Notes: a model not told the origin generated them from the letters alone. A stretch of DNA of 25,904 bases from Chara braunii (GCA_003427395.1 BFEA01000397.1:1315111-1341014); one strand, 5' to 3'. Shown: positions 7,954-18,871, counted from the stretch's first letter. Program-made: numbers and translations.

Positions 7954-8064
7954 CTGGAGAATTTCATTTCGAAGTTCCCGCTCCAGGTGGGGTTCTGTCG
8001 CCGCCCCCCTCTTCTTCGGAGAAGAAGTCCATGGATAAGAAGTCCACATCGAAGAGTCCTGCAG

Positions 8065-9420
8065 ATGGACCCCGCAGCCCGTGCACAAGAGATGCGGCGA
8101 TGGAGGAGGTGTTGTGCTCTGACCACGGCAGCTGTCACTGCTGCCATTACACAGCATCAGCAAGAGACGGAGGTGGTCGTGCGGACAGTCTGCGCACTCC
8201 TTCACTACAAGCTCAGGGAAGAGTACGGCTACCCTGCGCCTGGGGTCCTGAACTTCGCTGGTTTCCTTACAGCTGTCATCATGGCTGCCGGCATCCTCCC
8301 TCGTCTTGCACCGCGTTGGTGGGTTAAGCCCAGAGCCGGGGGGGCATGGAAGAACATGACAAGGGTGGACACAGCGCGTGGCGACTATTACCACGACAAC
8401 ATCCGTATGGGGGAGGACGTCTTCCGTGGCATTGTGGCGAATGTTCGCGTACATCTACACAGGATGTGCACCAAGTGTCGTGCTCCAAAGCAGCTGGAAC
8501 AGCTGGTCGCATATGCATTGTATCGCTGGGCGACTGGAGAAACTTTCGAACATTTGGCTACATCGTCCCAGCTCGGGCGTGAGACGGGTCGTGTGGCTAT
8601 CCAGGATGTCTCTAATGCGTTACTTAGAGCGTATCCTGACGAAGTCACATTCCCCACGGGTCAGAGGTTGGTAGAAGCATTAGAGAGGTTCAGGGACAAG
8701 GGATTCCCTCACTGTTATGGAGCTATTGATTGTACACACATCTACATCGACAAGCCTGCCAGAGAGATGGCTCAACCGTACTGCAACCGTTATAAGAGTT
8801 ATTCCATTGTCGCCCAGGTTGTTGCCGGCGCAGACCTTCGTGTGTATGATGTCAATGTCGGCTGGCCGGGTTGCGTGCATGATGCCTGTGTGCTTCACCA
8901 CTCATCCCTCTTCCATCGAGCCGAGTCTGGCAGGCTGTTCCGTCAAGATCCGCTCCCGCTTCCCGGAGGGGTCACCACACGCGGTTACCTTCTCGGTGAC
9001 AACGGGTACCCCAGCCTCCCTTGGCTAGTGGTTCCATATTGTTGGCGGCACAGGGTGGGCGAAGATACCGATTTGTTTGACGACACACAAAGGACTTGCA
9101 GAGGATGTGTAGAGCGGGCGTTCGGGCGACTGAAATGCATGTGGAGATTGTTCTTGCGCACTCACAAGCCCAACATAGCACTGCTGTCGCTGCAGTTCCA
9201 GGCGATTTGTATAATCCACAACCTCCTCATCCGGTTCGGCGTGGAACCGGACCCCGAGCTGCTCCGGCGTGACGATGAGGACGAAGACGACGAAGAGGAT
9301 GCCCTGATCCCACCCCCTCCCGAAGAGCTGACGGTGGAGGGTGCTCGGAGAGCTGGACATCGACTGAGAGACGCCCTTTGTGTGCATGTGGGGGCGCATG
9401 TCCGTGCAGGTCGTCAATGA
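8065..9420 (+). CDS. PIF/Harbinger-type DDE transposase
   Basis: An uninterrupted 451-codon frame encodes a Harbinger-family (DDE_4, HARBI1-like) transposase, the nuclear enzyme that cuts and pastes its element at 3-bp TWA targets. The N-terminal region has the family's RWWVKPR motif and a helical stretch (about residues 70-200). The catalytic triad is intact: D222 in GAIDCTHI, D312 in LGDNGYPSLPW, E350 in CVERAFGRLK. The C-terminus is acidic (DDEDEDDEED). I chose the ATG at 8065 because the open frame upstream consists only of microsatellite translation; the ATG at 8281 is possible but would drop conserved N-terminal sequence. Length is usual for the family. Autonomous Harbinger elements normally also carry a Myb-like protein, which I do not see here. 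Element ends were not found. Confidence 0.88.
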   Translation: MDPAARAQEMRRWRRCCALTTAAVTAAITQHQQETEVVVRTVCALLHYKLREEYGYPAPGVLNFAGFLTAVIMAAGILPRLAPRWWVKPRAGGAWKNMTRVDTARGDYYHDNIRMGEDVFRGIVANVRVHLHRMCTKCRAPKQLEQLVAYALYRWATGETFEHLATSSQLGRETGRVAIQDVSNALLRAYPDEVTFPTGQRLVEALERFRDKGFPHCYGAIDCTHIYIDKPAREMAQPYCNRYKSYSIVAQVVAGADLRVYDVNVGWPGCVHDACVLHHSSLFHRAESGRLFRQDPLPLPGGVTTRGYLLGDNGYPSLPWLVVPYCWRHRVGEDTDLFDDTQRTCRGCVERAFGRLKCMWRLFLRTHKPNIALLSLQFQAICIIHNLLIRFGVEPDPELLRRDDEDEDDEEDALIPPPPEELTVEGARRAGHRLRDALCVHVGAHVRAGRQ

Positions 9421-10255
9421 TGCTGGTGTGCCCGCCATGCTCTGCCAGTTTTGGATAGTTGATTCGACAGATTTCTGCATGCTTGGATTTTCATGTGGAT
9501 TTGGCAAAAGCGATCTTGACGTGTACTTTACTGCTCAGATAGTTATTTCCCTAGTAGAGCATAGTATTTTCAACAGTGTTATGAGGAGAAGTTAAATGTT
9601 ACAGCTTTGTGGCTGTCGCCGTAGGGCCACACACTTGGATTTTGCAATTTTTCTGTGCGCGCAAGGTCACTATGGTAATGCTGCTCTCCCCGCTATGGCG
9701 GTTCGTTGTGGGGTGTAATGGGGTCGGGGCTGTGCACATCTTTCGTTAACTTGCAGGTGAACTGCGATTGCTGTGATGGCGTGCAAGCTGTCTTCGTTTT
9801 CTCCTAACATCAATGGTTACCCGAATCTTGGTCTCCATGTAGTGGACAATGTCGGAAGTGAACAATTACGTGATGGTATCGCTGAAAGCATGGAGTGTCA
9901 GGACTGGTGTGTCAAAACCCTCAATCCATTGCAGTATCTGCAGCATGAATGAATGCATGTCGACGTTTCCATATATCATCATATGTTCTGTACTCGAAGT
10001 TGATGTTGATTTGGGAAGAAAAAAAAAACAATTACACACAGAGGATATGCCAAGCTATGCCTAGAAAAAAAATAAAAAATTCCAACCTCTGAACCGTCAG
10101 CACAAACCTACCTGCCTGATCTGGGAGCCTGAGAACCAGCAGCACACAGCTAGCTGCCCAAGCCAGCACGCTCAGAACCAGTGGTCCTATTATTATACCC
10201 CTATAGACTTGTGTGAGGACGCCCTTGCCCACTTAGTGGTGGCCAGTCCGACCAC
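9421..10255. other. 3' flank of transposase, no gene seen
   Basis: Only short frames without recognisable features. The phrase GTAGGGCCACACACTTGG near 9620 has a vague likeness to the MITE ends, but it is not a convincing terminus. An A-rich patch lies at about 10017-10030 and another at 10064-10080. I see no terminal repeat pair enclosing the transposase gene. Confidence 0.4.
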
Positions 10256-10440
10256 CTGCTTCGAACTGGCGTGCAATGACATTGCAACTCCTCTTCACCA
10301 CACTGCATCCTTTTGGGTTCTTTAACTGGCCCACCAGCCGTGCCGCCGGGGTCCCCAAACCTGGCACGGAACCTGCATGGGACGACCCGCCGGGCAACTT
10401 GGTCGGGCGGGGTCCTGGAACAAATCCCGCACCCCCCCCG

Positions 10441-10470
<30 letters not shown>
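10256..10470 (+). mobile_element. Possible A-tailed retroposon (SINE-like)
   Basis: A GC-rich body ends in a C-run and then 30 A residues (10441-10470). GGAACAAATCC near 10416 resembles the T-arm (box B) of a tRNA, in a CCCGCACC context like a tRNA 3' end. That suggests a tRNA-related SINE, but no clear box A was identified and I found no flanking duplication. The left boundary is a guess. Confidence 0.35.
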
Positions 10471-10473
<3 letters not shown>

Positions 10474-10580
10474 GCGCAGAATAGCAAACCAAACAACTTT
10501 TCACAGAGGGTCACTTCCAAATTCTTCACATAATTGAAAAAAGAAAAAAGAAAAAGGAAGGAAAAGTAACTTACACCCTT

Positions 10581-11043
10581 GGGATAATCGGTAGAAGGTG
10601 CCCATGCCAAAACCTTTTCGGTTTTGGGCACCCAAAGTTTAGCCGTTTGGTACTACCGGCCCACTGACTTGCATGTGGGGTACTACAGGCCCACGCGTCG
10701 CTCCAAGGGCCATACCGGATCATGAATCCGGCGCATAAACAGCGCCAGATTCATTTTGATGTAAAAGAGACCGACCGTGGTAACTGAAGTATCGAATGAG
10801 AAGTATCGAATGAGGCCCACGTACGCGATTATGAAAAAGAAGGGCCCTACCAGTTCATGAATCTGGCGCAGAAATTGCGCCAAAGTCTTGAACCGGGAAA
10901 AAAAGGCCCAGGGAGAGGTGGCCATGGCCTGAAGGCGCCTTTCACCCAGGGGAAAGTTATTTGGGCCGGTAGTACCAAACGGCCGAACTTTGGGCGGCCA
11001 AAACCGAAAGGTTTCGGCCTGGGCTCTTCCTACCAAATATCCC
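10581..11043. mobile_element. 463-bp fold-back element with 83-bp arms
   Basis: The arm at 10581-10663 (starting GGGATAATCGGTAGAAGG) is inverted at 10962-11043 (ending CTTCCTACCAAATATCCC), with most positions shared. Each arm contains a CCAAAACC/GGTTTTGG-type hairpin. The middle has two related segments, ATGAATCCGGCGCATAAA near 10721 and ATGAATCTGGCGCAGAAA near 10857, each able to fold, and an exact 14-bp tandem duplication (10787-10800, 10801-10814). No target duplication is clear and no protein is encoded. Confidence 0.7.
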
Positions 11044-11783
11044 CCCAATCAACCCCTTTTAAACCCCTTTAGGGCCCTTCCCCCCCCCCCCCCCCCTCCC
11101 TCAACCCTCCAAAACTGACATCCACCTAAAATAACAACCTCTGGTCCAACCGGGAGGCTGGGCCCGTGCGGATCTGGTTGTCCCCGAATCCCTCTCTGCC
11201 TACGGTTTACCGGGCAGCTCTGTTTGACGAGACCTAAAAATACTTCTTTTTTATGAATTTTCTTTTGTGAGTTCTTTATGATGTGAGGTGCATGCCTACA
11301 AAATTTGAAGTCATTTTTCCAAGCCAACAAAAAATTAAAAAACGCCAAAGATGGAGGCGTCAAAAGGTGCTAGGTCTGTTTTGTTTTTTTTTTTTCACAT
11401 TTTACTTTTTGTTTTCACATCATTTCGGGGCCGAAAACATTTTATTATTTTTGGGATTTTTTTAAATGAGTTTTCTATTATGTGAAGTACAGGTCTGAAA
11501 ATTTTCAGGGCATTTGGCTATGCCAAACAAAAATGAAAAATCGCCAAAGATGGCGGTGTCAAAAATATTGCTGTTTCGAAGTTTGGCAGCAAGAATGTCG
11601 TCCATTCGAAATTTCCTTTGCAAAAATAGAAGTTTCGTTGCAGCTTTATCTCGTTCCCATAATTTGCCAGCAAAAATATGGCTTTTTGCCAAATATCACA
11701 GCAAAGGACCCCTTGGCCTTTGGCCTCAGGGACTCAGGGACTCAGGGACTCACCGTTCAGGCCTCAGGCACTCAGCCTTTTTT
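11044..11783. repeat. Non-coding stretch with two diverged 110-bp repeats
   Basis: After a C-run (11080-11096), two related segments occur at about 11255-11365 and 11463-11575. They share TGTGAAGT/TGTGAGGT, CCAAACAAAAATGAAAAA-like sequence, and the foldable CGCCAAAGATGGNGG followed by GTCAAAA. From 11725 a short CTCAGGGA-type tandem repeat leads into the assembly gap, probably the reason the gap exists. No gene is seen. Confidence 0.5.
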
Positions 11784-12316
11784 NNNNNNNNNNNNNNNNN
11801 NNNNNNNNNNNNNNNNNNNNNNNNNNNNNNNNNNNNNNNNNNNNNNNNNNNNNNNNNNNNNNNNNNNNNNNNNNNNNNNNNNNNNNNNNNNNNNNNNNNN
11901 NNNNNNNNNNNNNNNNNNNNNNNNNNNNNNNNNNNNNNNNNNNNNNNNNNNNNNNNNNNNNNNNNNNNNNNNNNNNNNNNNNNNNNNNNNNNNNNNNNNN
12001 NNNNNNNNNNNNNNNNNNNNNNNNNNNNNNNNNNNNNNNNNNNNNNNNNNNNNNNNNNNNNNNNNNNNNNNNNNNNNNNNNNNNNNNNNNNNNNNNNNNN
12101 NNNNNNNNNNNNNNNNNNNNNNNNNNNNNNNNNNNNNNNNNNNNNNNNNNNNNNNNNNNNNNNNNNNNNNNNNNNNNNNNNNNNNNNNNNNNNNNNNNNN
12201 NNNNNNNNNNNNNNNNNNNNNNNNNNNNNNNNNNNNNNNNNNNNNNNNNNNNNNNNNNNNNNNNNNNNNNNNNNNNNNNNNNNNNNNNNNNNNNNNNNNN
12301 NNNNNNNNNNNNNNNN
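11784..12316. other. Assembly gap (533 N)
   Basis: Unknown bases throughout. It follows a CTCAGGGA tandem repeat and a T-run, and it precedes a GA-rich zone. Frames crossing it are meaningless. Confidence 0.99.
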
Positions 12317-12761
12317 TAAGCCCAAACCAACTGCCAAATTTGAGTACAATTAACGAATCTAAGAAATGAAAGATGGATGGAGAGACAAAGAAAGGGAGAG
12401 AGAGAGGGAGAAAGGAGGGAGAGAGAGATAGAGAGACACAGATAGAGAGATATTGATGAGTAAGAAAAGAGATACAGATAGAGAGACATAGAGGAGTAAG
12501 AAAACAACTTAGCACCCGGGGTGGGGGCGGTGCGGGCGGTGCGGGCAATGTCCGCAAAAGTAAGAAATGTTGTAGGCAACCTGACACAGAGCACTCGCAT
12601 AAACTCAAACAAACAATCAAGAGAGGGAGAGAGCACCAACAAAAGAGCAAAGAAAGTGAGGAATTGAAGAAAGTGACAAATTGAGAAATCCAAAAAAATA
12701 AATAGAAGAAAGGGCGAGGAGACACAGGTGCAAACAAAGAGAGACAAAAAGAAAGGAAAAA

Positions 12762-12826
<65 letters not shown>

Positions 12827-12930
12827 TATGTATAGAGAGATAGAAAGAGATACAGATAAAGAGAGAGAGAGAGCACCAACGAAAGAGCAAACAACAAAGA
12901 AAGACCAAGATGAACATTAAAAAAAAAAAG
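12317..12930. repeat. Purine-rich low-complexity region with (GA)n
   Basis: The plus strand is strongly A/G-rich, with a pure (GA)n run at about 12765-12822. A phrase GATAGAGAGA...GAGTAAGAAAA repeats near 12440 and 12478. AGAGAGCACCAACRAAAGAGCAAA occurs near 12627 and 12869, in two pieces of a larger diverged duplication. Minus-strand frames are Leu/Ser repeats, not proteins. Confidence 0.75.
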
Positions 12931-13062
12931 TTTAATATCGACATTATTCATTCGATTAAAGTGAGGAATTGCCCACACTATGGTCAACGCAAAATTATTG
13001 CGTAATTGAATCCAAATTGACTTAAAAAAACATAATAATGTTAAGGCAAGATTGTTTCCCCC

Positions 13063-13094
<32 letters not shown>

Positions 13095-13178
13095 TTCTCA
13101 AAAAAATTATGATTAAGGCAACGTATGAACGACTGCCCAATCAACACCTCTCTCTTCCTATCTCTCTTAGTAGAGATA
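12931..13178. other. AT-rich spacer with C/CT tract
   Basis: A run of C at about 13058-13073 passes into (CT)n to about 13099. No gene is seen. It lies just beyond the last stop codon of the minus-strand reading frame at 13179. Confidence 0.5.
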
Positions 13179-15076
13179 TCAAGTTCCTTCATTGAAACAA
13201 TACTCTTGCAGCAGCTCACGAATAGAAACTTGTTCCAACACTTTGCGACGATACTCCTCAAAAGTTCCGAATCGAGTCTGTCTTTGTCGATTGCAATCGA
13301 GATGAATGGCAGCATCCACACATCTCCAAGTGTTCATGTTCGTATTCAAATGCGCTGATGCTTACACAATATCTTCCACCTTGCAAGAACTGTCAAGATA
13401 GGACAAGTGTGCAAATGTCTTTTTGGGACCAACAGATTCAAGAGAGTCATAGATCGCAATGTTAAAATTAGAAGAACTTGGTTGTTCCAAGGGTCCTGTA
13501 TAGACATGGAGATAGTCTCTCGATGGCGTGGGAGCAGGCACAATACAACCGACAGGAGACGGAGTAGCCGTAGCGGCAGGCGAAGCAGAAACAACAACAG
13601 AAGTAGTGACAATCGGCGTTGACATGTTGGATGGGGGAGCATAATCTGGAAGACGTTGAAAAGTTGGAGGAGATGCTGCTGGAAGGGGGAGTCTACGGAC
13701 CGGAGCGGAATGAGGAGTGGAAGAACGAACCATCGGAGGAATTTTTTTTAAAAGGCGTTGTATCCGTGCATATCTGAAAAAAGGTTGGGGAATAGGCCCT
13801 TCTGTCGGACAATATGGCAAATCAAACGTCATCCTAGCGATCTCCTCATTAGAGAGAGCAATGAACTCGTCCTGCAGAAGGGATTGTAACATCCAAGAAG
13901 CCTCCAAATCTGAAACATTCAATGGGTTTGAAGGAAGAGTCTCAGGGGATTTTCGTTCCAACCGCATATCTGTGAGTTTGCTTTTTTCCCAGTCCAAAAA
14001 CTTTTTTCATATATTTTCATCATTTGCAACGCTCGCAGTTTGGACAAACATTTCAAAAAGCACCTTAATCAAGACTTTTTTCAGGCCAACCTTCTTCGCA
14101 TCGTCGAACCATTTGCCAAGGTAAGCACGCGGATTCGGAGTGTCGATTGTGGGTGCACCCTTATCATGAGGCACCACAATAACAGTTGAAGGATTTTGTG
14201 GTTGTGATGTGGTGCAAATATCTCTTTCGCGTTGACTGTGTTGAGATTGCGAACACGAATCGTGAACACGTGCACGTCCAGGGAGCCGTCCATGAAAGAG
14301 AATAGGTGCAAGTTCATCGGTACAAATGTCATCCAGCGCTCTTAAAACCTGACTTGCTGTTTCACTAACAACCGGTTGTCGTTCCTCCCTATTCGTAGCG
14401 AACGCACGCTCGAGCATTCCAGCTGAACACACATTATCAGTTGTATTAATTGTTGAACTCGCATGCCCATGAACTGTAGTTGCCGCAACGGTGGATGATT
14501 TCTTTCTTTGTGCAGAGCGTTGGGATTGCGAACATGAATCACGAGCATGCACATCTCCAACAACTCCATGAGTGACAAATTCATCTTCATGATTGTGATG
14601 ATTTCGGAGGGTTAGCTCACCAATTGGAGTTGAACCCACGAGATTATTTTCCTGAGGAACACGATTACGCTTGGCTGTAGAATCAATCGCTTGAGAATCG
14701 CTCGTATCGCTATCATCTTCGTCATCATCGAGCAGAGACTTACCGGCCAAAACCAATGAAAAATCAGGCACAGATTTGTCACGCCGATCATAATCATCGT
14801 TATAACAGCCAACACGCATTTTTTCAGCATCCTCGAGAGTGCTCGCTTGTTGATGGGCACCTTCAACTTCATCGCGCAGAATATCATGGCCACCAATATT
14901 TTTATTTTCATTATCCGATGTATCTTGTTTTTTGCTCTTCCTTGATCGCCTTGACTGGGCCCCTTGTTGTCTAGATGTAACATTCAGAGCACCATCAGTT
15001 GTATTGCTATTGACGGTTTGTTTCCTCTTTTCCGTTTGAGCGCGGATCCCATAGGTATGGTGCAGTTCAGATTCGC
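13179..15076 (-). pseudogene. Unrecognised Ser/Gln/acid-rich gene downstream of RepHel
   Basis: One minus-strand frame stays open from 15076 to 13179, apart from a TGA at 14007-14009 and a TAA at 13362-13364, about 630 codons in all. It starts right after a strong splice-acceptor-like sequence (pyrimidine run then CAG, ending 15077), so it may be a downstream exon. There is no start codon near its beginning. Visible parts in order are a basic/polar start, an acidic patch (DDDEDDSDTSDS), two copies of a DSCSQSQ-containing repeat (DNA at about 14497-14550 and 14217-14275), and a conserved-looking segment (KWFDDAKKVGLKKVLIKV). Then come a Pro/Ser/Val-rich stretch and a helical end (FGTFEEYRRKVLEQ). 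I recognise no family. Location and strand suggest a Helitron-carried second gene or a captured host gene; the stops suggest decay or unrecognised introns. Confidence 0.5.
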
Positions 15077-15130
15077 CTGCAGGAAAAAAAAGAAAATAAG
15101 TTTACCAAAATTCAAGACCGATCAGCCGGA

Positions 15131-15240
15131 AGAGATATATACGACAAAAGAGAAGAACTCATTCAAAAAGTGAGGCGCATGTCCTGGCAACTCGTCCAAA
15201 AGAGATATATACGACCAAGGAGAATAAATCATTGCAAAAG
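15131..15240. repeat. 40-bp direct repeat at 70-bp spacing over the RepHel stop
   Basis: Positions 15131-15170 and 15201-15240 match at 34 of 40 bases, both starting AGAGATATATACGAC. The second copy overlaps the RepHel stop codon (15229-15231). The 30 bases after each copy are unrelated. It may be part of the element's subterminal structure or an old duplication. Confidence 0.75.
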
Positions 15241-16560
15241 TTCATGGGAAACAATATTCTTTGTGAGTAATTTTTTGTCGGGCAACGCAACACGAATGTT
15301 GTTGGGATGACCAACGCACGACAAAGCAACATACAACTGCCCATGCGCAAAAACAGGTTTGCTCAACCAAACCCCGACACGAGAGACAGTTTGTCCCTGC
15401 GACTTGTTAATGGTCGCAGCAAACGCAAGACGGAAGCGGAACTGTCTCCTATTCCATTTAAACCCAGTGGTTTCACCATCACTTGTTAAATCGATTTTGG
15501 GGATCAGTGTCGTTTTACCGGTACGCATTATGGTCACTTCCAACAAATCATCGTCAACAATTTTTTTAAGAATTAACCTTGTGTCATTGTAAAGTCCTTG
15601 TTTGGGCGACAAATTGCGCAACAACATCACAGGCGCACCAATTTTCAAGCGCAGTTTGTGAGACGGAAGACCAGACTCATTGAGAGAATTTAAGAACTCC
15701 TGTTGGATAGCAAGTTCGTGATCATCAAATGTAGGGTAATTAACACTATAACTTTCACGCACCTCGCCAGGGAAATCGTTGAGAACCATATCGTTAACAC
15801 ACCCCGCATCATCATTGGTGGCGCAGAGAATCAATCGAGCGTAAAAATAGTCAACATCCCCAATGTGTTCACACACATCCTCAAACGTCTTGGAAATCAA
15901 ATCACGAATAGGTTCATCAGTGAAAATTTCATGCGGCAGTTTGACCGCGGCAGGTTCGTTAGGAACAAAACAAATATGATCCCCATTCCCAATACGCATC
16001 AAAAACATGTCATACATTCGCGCCATTGGATCATCCCCTAAGCTTAAGATCCACATATTCTCAGTCAGGCAATGAACCTCAAAGAGTTTCCACAAAGGAG
16101 ACATTTTGATAGAGGCATCAATTTGTTGCGCTCGAGACCCATGCTTCACAACGGGCAAAACCTGTTGAAAGTTCCCAAAAAGAAATAAAACCTTTCCTCC
16201 AAACAGAACGTTACTGTTACAGAGATCTCGAAGCGTAATGTCAAGAGCTTCCAAGTGGAACTTGTTACTCATCGGAGCCTTATCCCAAACGATCAAGTCC
16301 GCACGCCGGATAAGTTCGGCAAGATCACCCTGTTTCAGAATATTGAAGGGAAACGTGTTATCAGGTTTCAAAGGTGCTCGAAATCGCGAGTGAAATGTTC
16401 GACCACCGGTCAAAAGAGTCTCGGCTATTCCACTTGATGCCACAGCGAGTCCAATACCATTACGAGACCTGATCCCCGCCAAAATAATTTCTATGCAAAA
16501 AGTCCTTCCTGTTCCCGCCGGCGCATCTACAAAAGCATACTGCAGTTGTTCTCTTTTACG
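15229..16560 (-). other. Pif1-like helicase domain of RepHel
   Basis: The domain begins with FVDAPAGTGRT (Walker A, 16501-16530), where the invariant Lys is Arg (codon 16504-16506). Walker B reads WDKAP in place of WDEAP (Lys codon 16279-16281). Motif III reads GNFQQ in place of GDFRQ (16162-16176). The final motif reads ALSCV in place of ALSRV (Cys codon 15316-15318). TINKSQGQ (about 15400) is intact. Four of these five residue changes fit G-to-A or C-to-T transitions on the coding strand. ATP hydrolysis would not be expected. From 16482 to 15229 the frame is nevertheless open for 417 codons. Confidence 0.9.
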
Positions 16561-17450
16561 GCCCGAACAACTCTTTGCACGAGCGCTCGTTGGCGCGGCC
16601 GAAGACGGCGAAAATTAGACTCGAATCTAGTTCGCATTTCAATCGGATCATACGACAACTCGTCATTTATAATCAACGATACAGTCCTGTTCTCGTAATG
16701 CCTGTTTATGTCGTCGGCAACCGTTTCTCCATCAGGGGTCGGATAATAAAGACCGAACATGCGAATGTTTTTGCCAGACTCGTGCAGGATACGGTCAAAG
16801 ATCAAAGAGCACCAAACATTGCAAAACGATCGGAGGAAAAATTAGAGAGTCCGAACGATTTCAAAATCATCGCACATTTTGTTCCAATGCCATTGAAAGA
16901 ATTGAACAGGATCATTGACCGGGCCAAACAGCATAAGCATAACGAACACTTTACGAACCTCTGCAGGCATATAATGGAGTGCGGCCGTCGCTATACATTG
17001 ATTATATGCATCATCGGTTTGCAAAAGTCCTAATCGAAGACAGACCGATCGGAACGAATCGTATTCGACTCCATCGACAGTACGAATTTCTGCAAAAGTG
17101 CGTGCTCCACGAGAGTGCTCATAGTGTAGCAATACACGGAGATAGAAGTTTTCGCCTTCCGTGACCCTGGCATGATGCAATCGAGATATCTTTTCGAAAG
17201 GAGCACCATGAAGAGCACGCTTTCTTTTGTTCCACACCTTATGTTGATTATCCCACACATGAGTTTTAATAATGTCAGGATACAAAGGGAGCTCGTGTTT
17301 AGGAACATGTGCGTTCAAAGAGTTGTGATTCATCCATACCGTCAATTTTGTGATCGGCGGTCCACGTGAAAGAACACGATTATCCGTGTCCGGTTCGAAC
17401 ACCACTTCTTGCATGTTCTCGATATGCACATACAATCTTTCGACTGCGGG

Positions 17451-18871
17451 TCACTGTTCTGCAAGGTCGAACTCAAACTGACACCAGCATGCCTCGCACG
17501 CACCAACAACACGCATATCTTGATAGGATTTGACTTCATTGACAGGTGCATCATTATCTTGTTCGCAAACCATGGCACGATCACACCCTTTATACACGTA
17601 CTTATACACATACTTGCACGTCGTGATGTTAGCACAACATTCGACATTGATGTGGCAGTTAAACCTCATCAGCAAGTACGGGTTATACGGGACCACTCGA
17701 CGATTGTCATAAACAACGCGATTTTGAATGACCATAAAGTCACCGTCACTTGGTTTTCTTCTCCTATAAGAAGGATAAATTTGTTCATCTTTGAAAGTTG
17801 TCGTGGAAATAAATTCTTTTAGAAACCCTTTCGTGCACTTTCCGTTCTCGGTACACGAAGCATCCTGTTTGTCCTCACCGCAAATGCCGTGCAGCATGAA
17901 TTTGACAACCCTTCAGGCGGAATCTCTGCACACACTACGTTGTCAACAACATCTGGATCGCGGATTTTATCATCCGGATGCAAGATGATCAATATGTGTG
18001 CATGCGACAGACCCCGTTTTTGGAACTCCACCACATATAACAGTCCATCGACTCTCCCAAAGATCTGTTTTTTCTTAATCTCATCAATGAGCAGGGTGAG
18101 ATAACCTTTGAACACTCGGGCAAGAAGATAAAGCCTGTCGGTTGCACACTGACCCGGCAAGAGGGCTTGTTGGATCTCCGACCAGTTTGTGTTACACGTC
18201 CAAGTGATAAAAAGATCGGGTTTTCCAAACCGCCTCACGATTGCCATGCTGTCAAGATATCTTTCGGCCATATACCGTGGTCCCCAAGTGAAGGTGGAGG
18301 GCAGAAGTATTTTTGTCTCGACACCATCACCTTGCTGATTTTGTTGGACAGCGTCTCGCAGGTCCTGTAATATTCTGACCGCAAGTCTTTCTGATAAAAT
18401 CTTACCCATTTGAAGCGAAGGGATTCAACCTTAGCGTAAGCCATCCAACAAAACTAGTGGAAAAGATGTGCCGCATAAAGGAGGCAAGGCCATTCACCAT
18501 CACGTTCGTGCAGGTGAAACGCATAGTACTCCTTGGCACTAAGTCCTGGCAGCCATCCAGCTTCCAAGGCACGGCGGACAGACCAACTATCATATTCCTT
18601 ATGGGAAAAGCAAAACAAACCTCAAACAGTCGTTCACTCGGGAACACTCCGGAACGACAACTGTTGCCTGCTCTTCCAGAAGAGGAGCACGAATCTCAAG
18701 CTCACGAGGAAGAAGGTCATCCACCATGAGAACGCAGACCTCATATAGCCCCGTCGGACCGTTGTTACGCCTCGCATGTTCCTCTGCGGGCATGGCATCC
18801 GGATTTATGATCAACTTCCTTCCATTCAATGCTCCCAGCGGAAGGTCGGCGATGGTCATGAAGTCCTTCAC
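17451..18871 (-). other. Rep (HUH nuclease) region of RepHel
   Basis: It includes the Helitron-like N domain (PDAMPAEEHARRNNGPT near 18800, LPSTFTWGPRYM, GKPDLFITWTCNTNW). The HUH metal-binding motif LSHAHILIIL is intact, with His codons at 18002-18004 and 17996-17998. The tyrosine motif KYVYKYVYKG (17586-17615) still has several Tyr, including a pair spaced as in active family members. Breaks: frame changes near 18601, 18380 and 17910 and a stop near 18456. A TGA at 17451-17453 falls inside the conserved FDLAE...PAVERLYVHI segment, which continues in frame beyond it. Confidence 0.88.

Noticed and set aside
7705-8064. Upstream extension of the transposase reading frame
   Set aside because: It is almost entirely translated (GT)n and (GA)n microsatellite. 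The family-like sequence starts after the ATG at 8065.
7273-8454. 393-codon minus-strand frame
   Set aside because: It is the antisense of the transposase and microsatellites, made of Ser/Leu and Thr/His repeats.
9600-9645. Terminus of an autonomous Harbinger element matching MITEs X and Y
   Set aside because: GTAGGGCCACACAC is only loosely similar, and no partner end was found upstream of the transposase.
11482-13140. Long frames on both strands across the gap
   Set aside because: They are open only because N bases hide stops and because GA-rich DNA lacks stops on the opposite strand.
12317-15228. Helitron 3' end (hairpin plus CTRR)
   Set aside because: CTAA/CTAG strings are common, and I could not tie one to a proper hairpin and an A/T insertion site.
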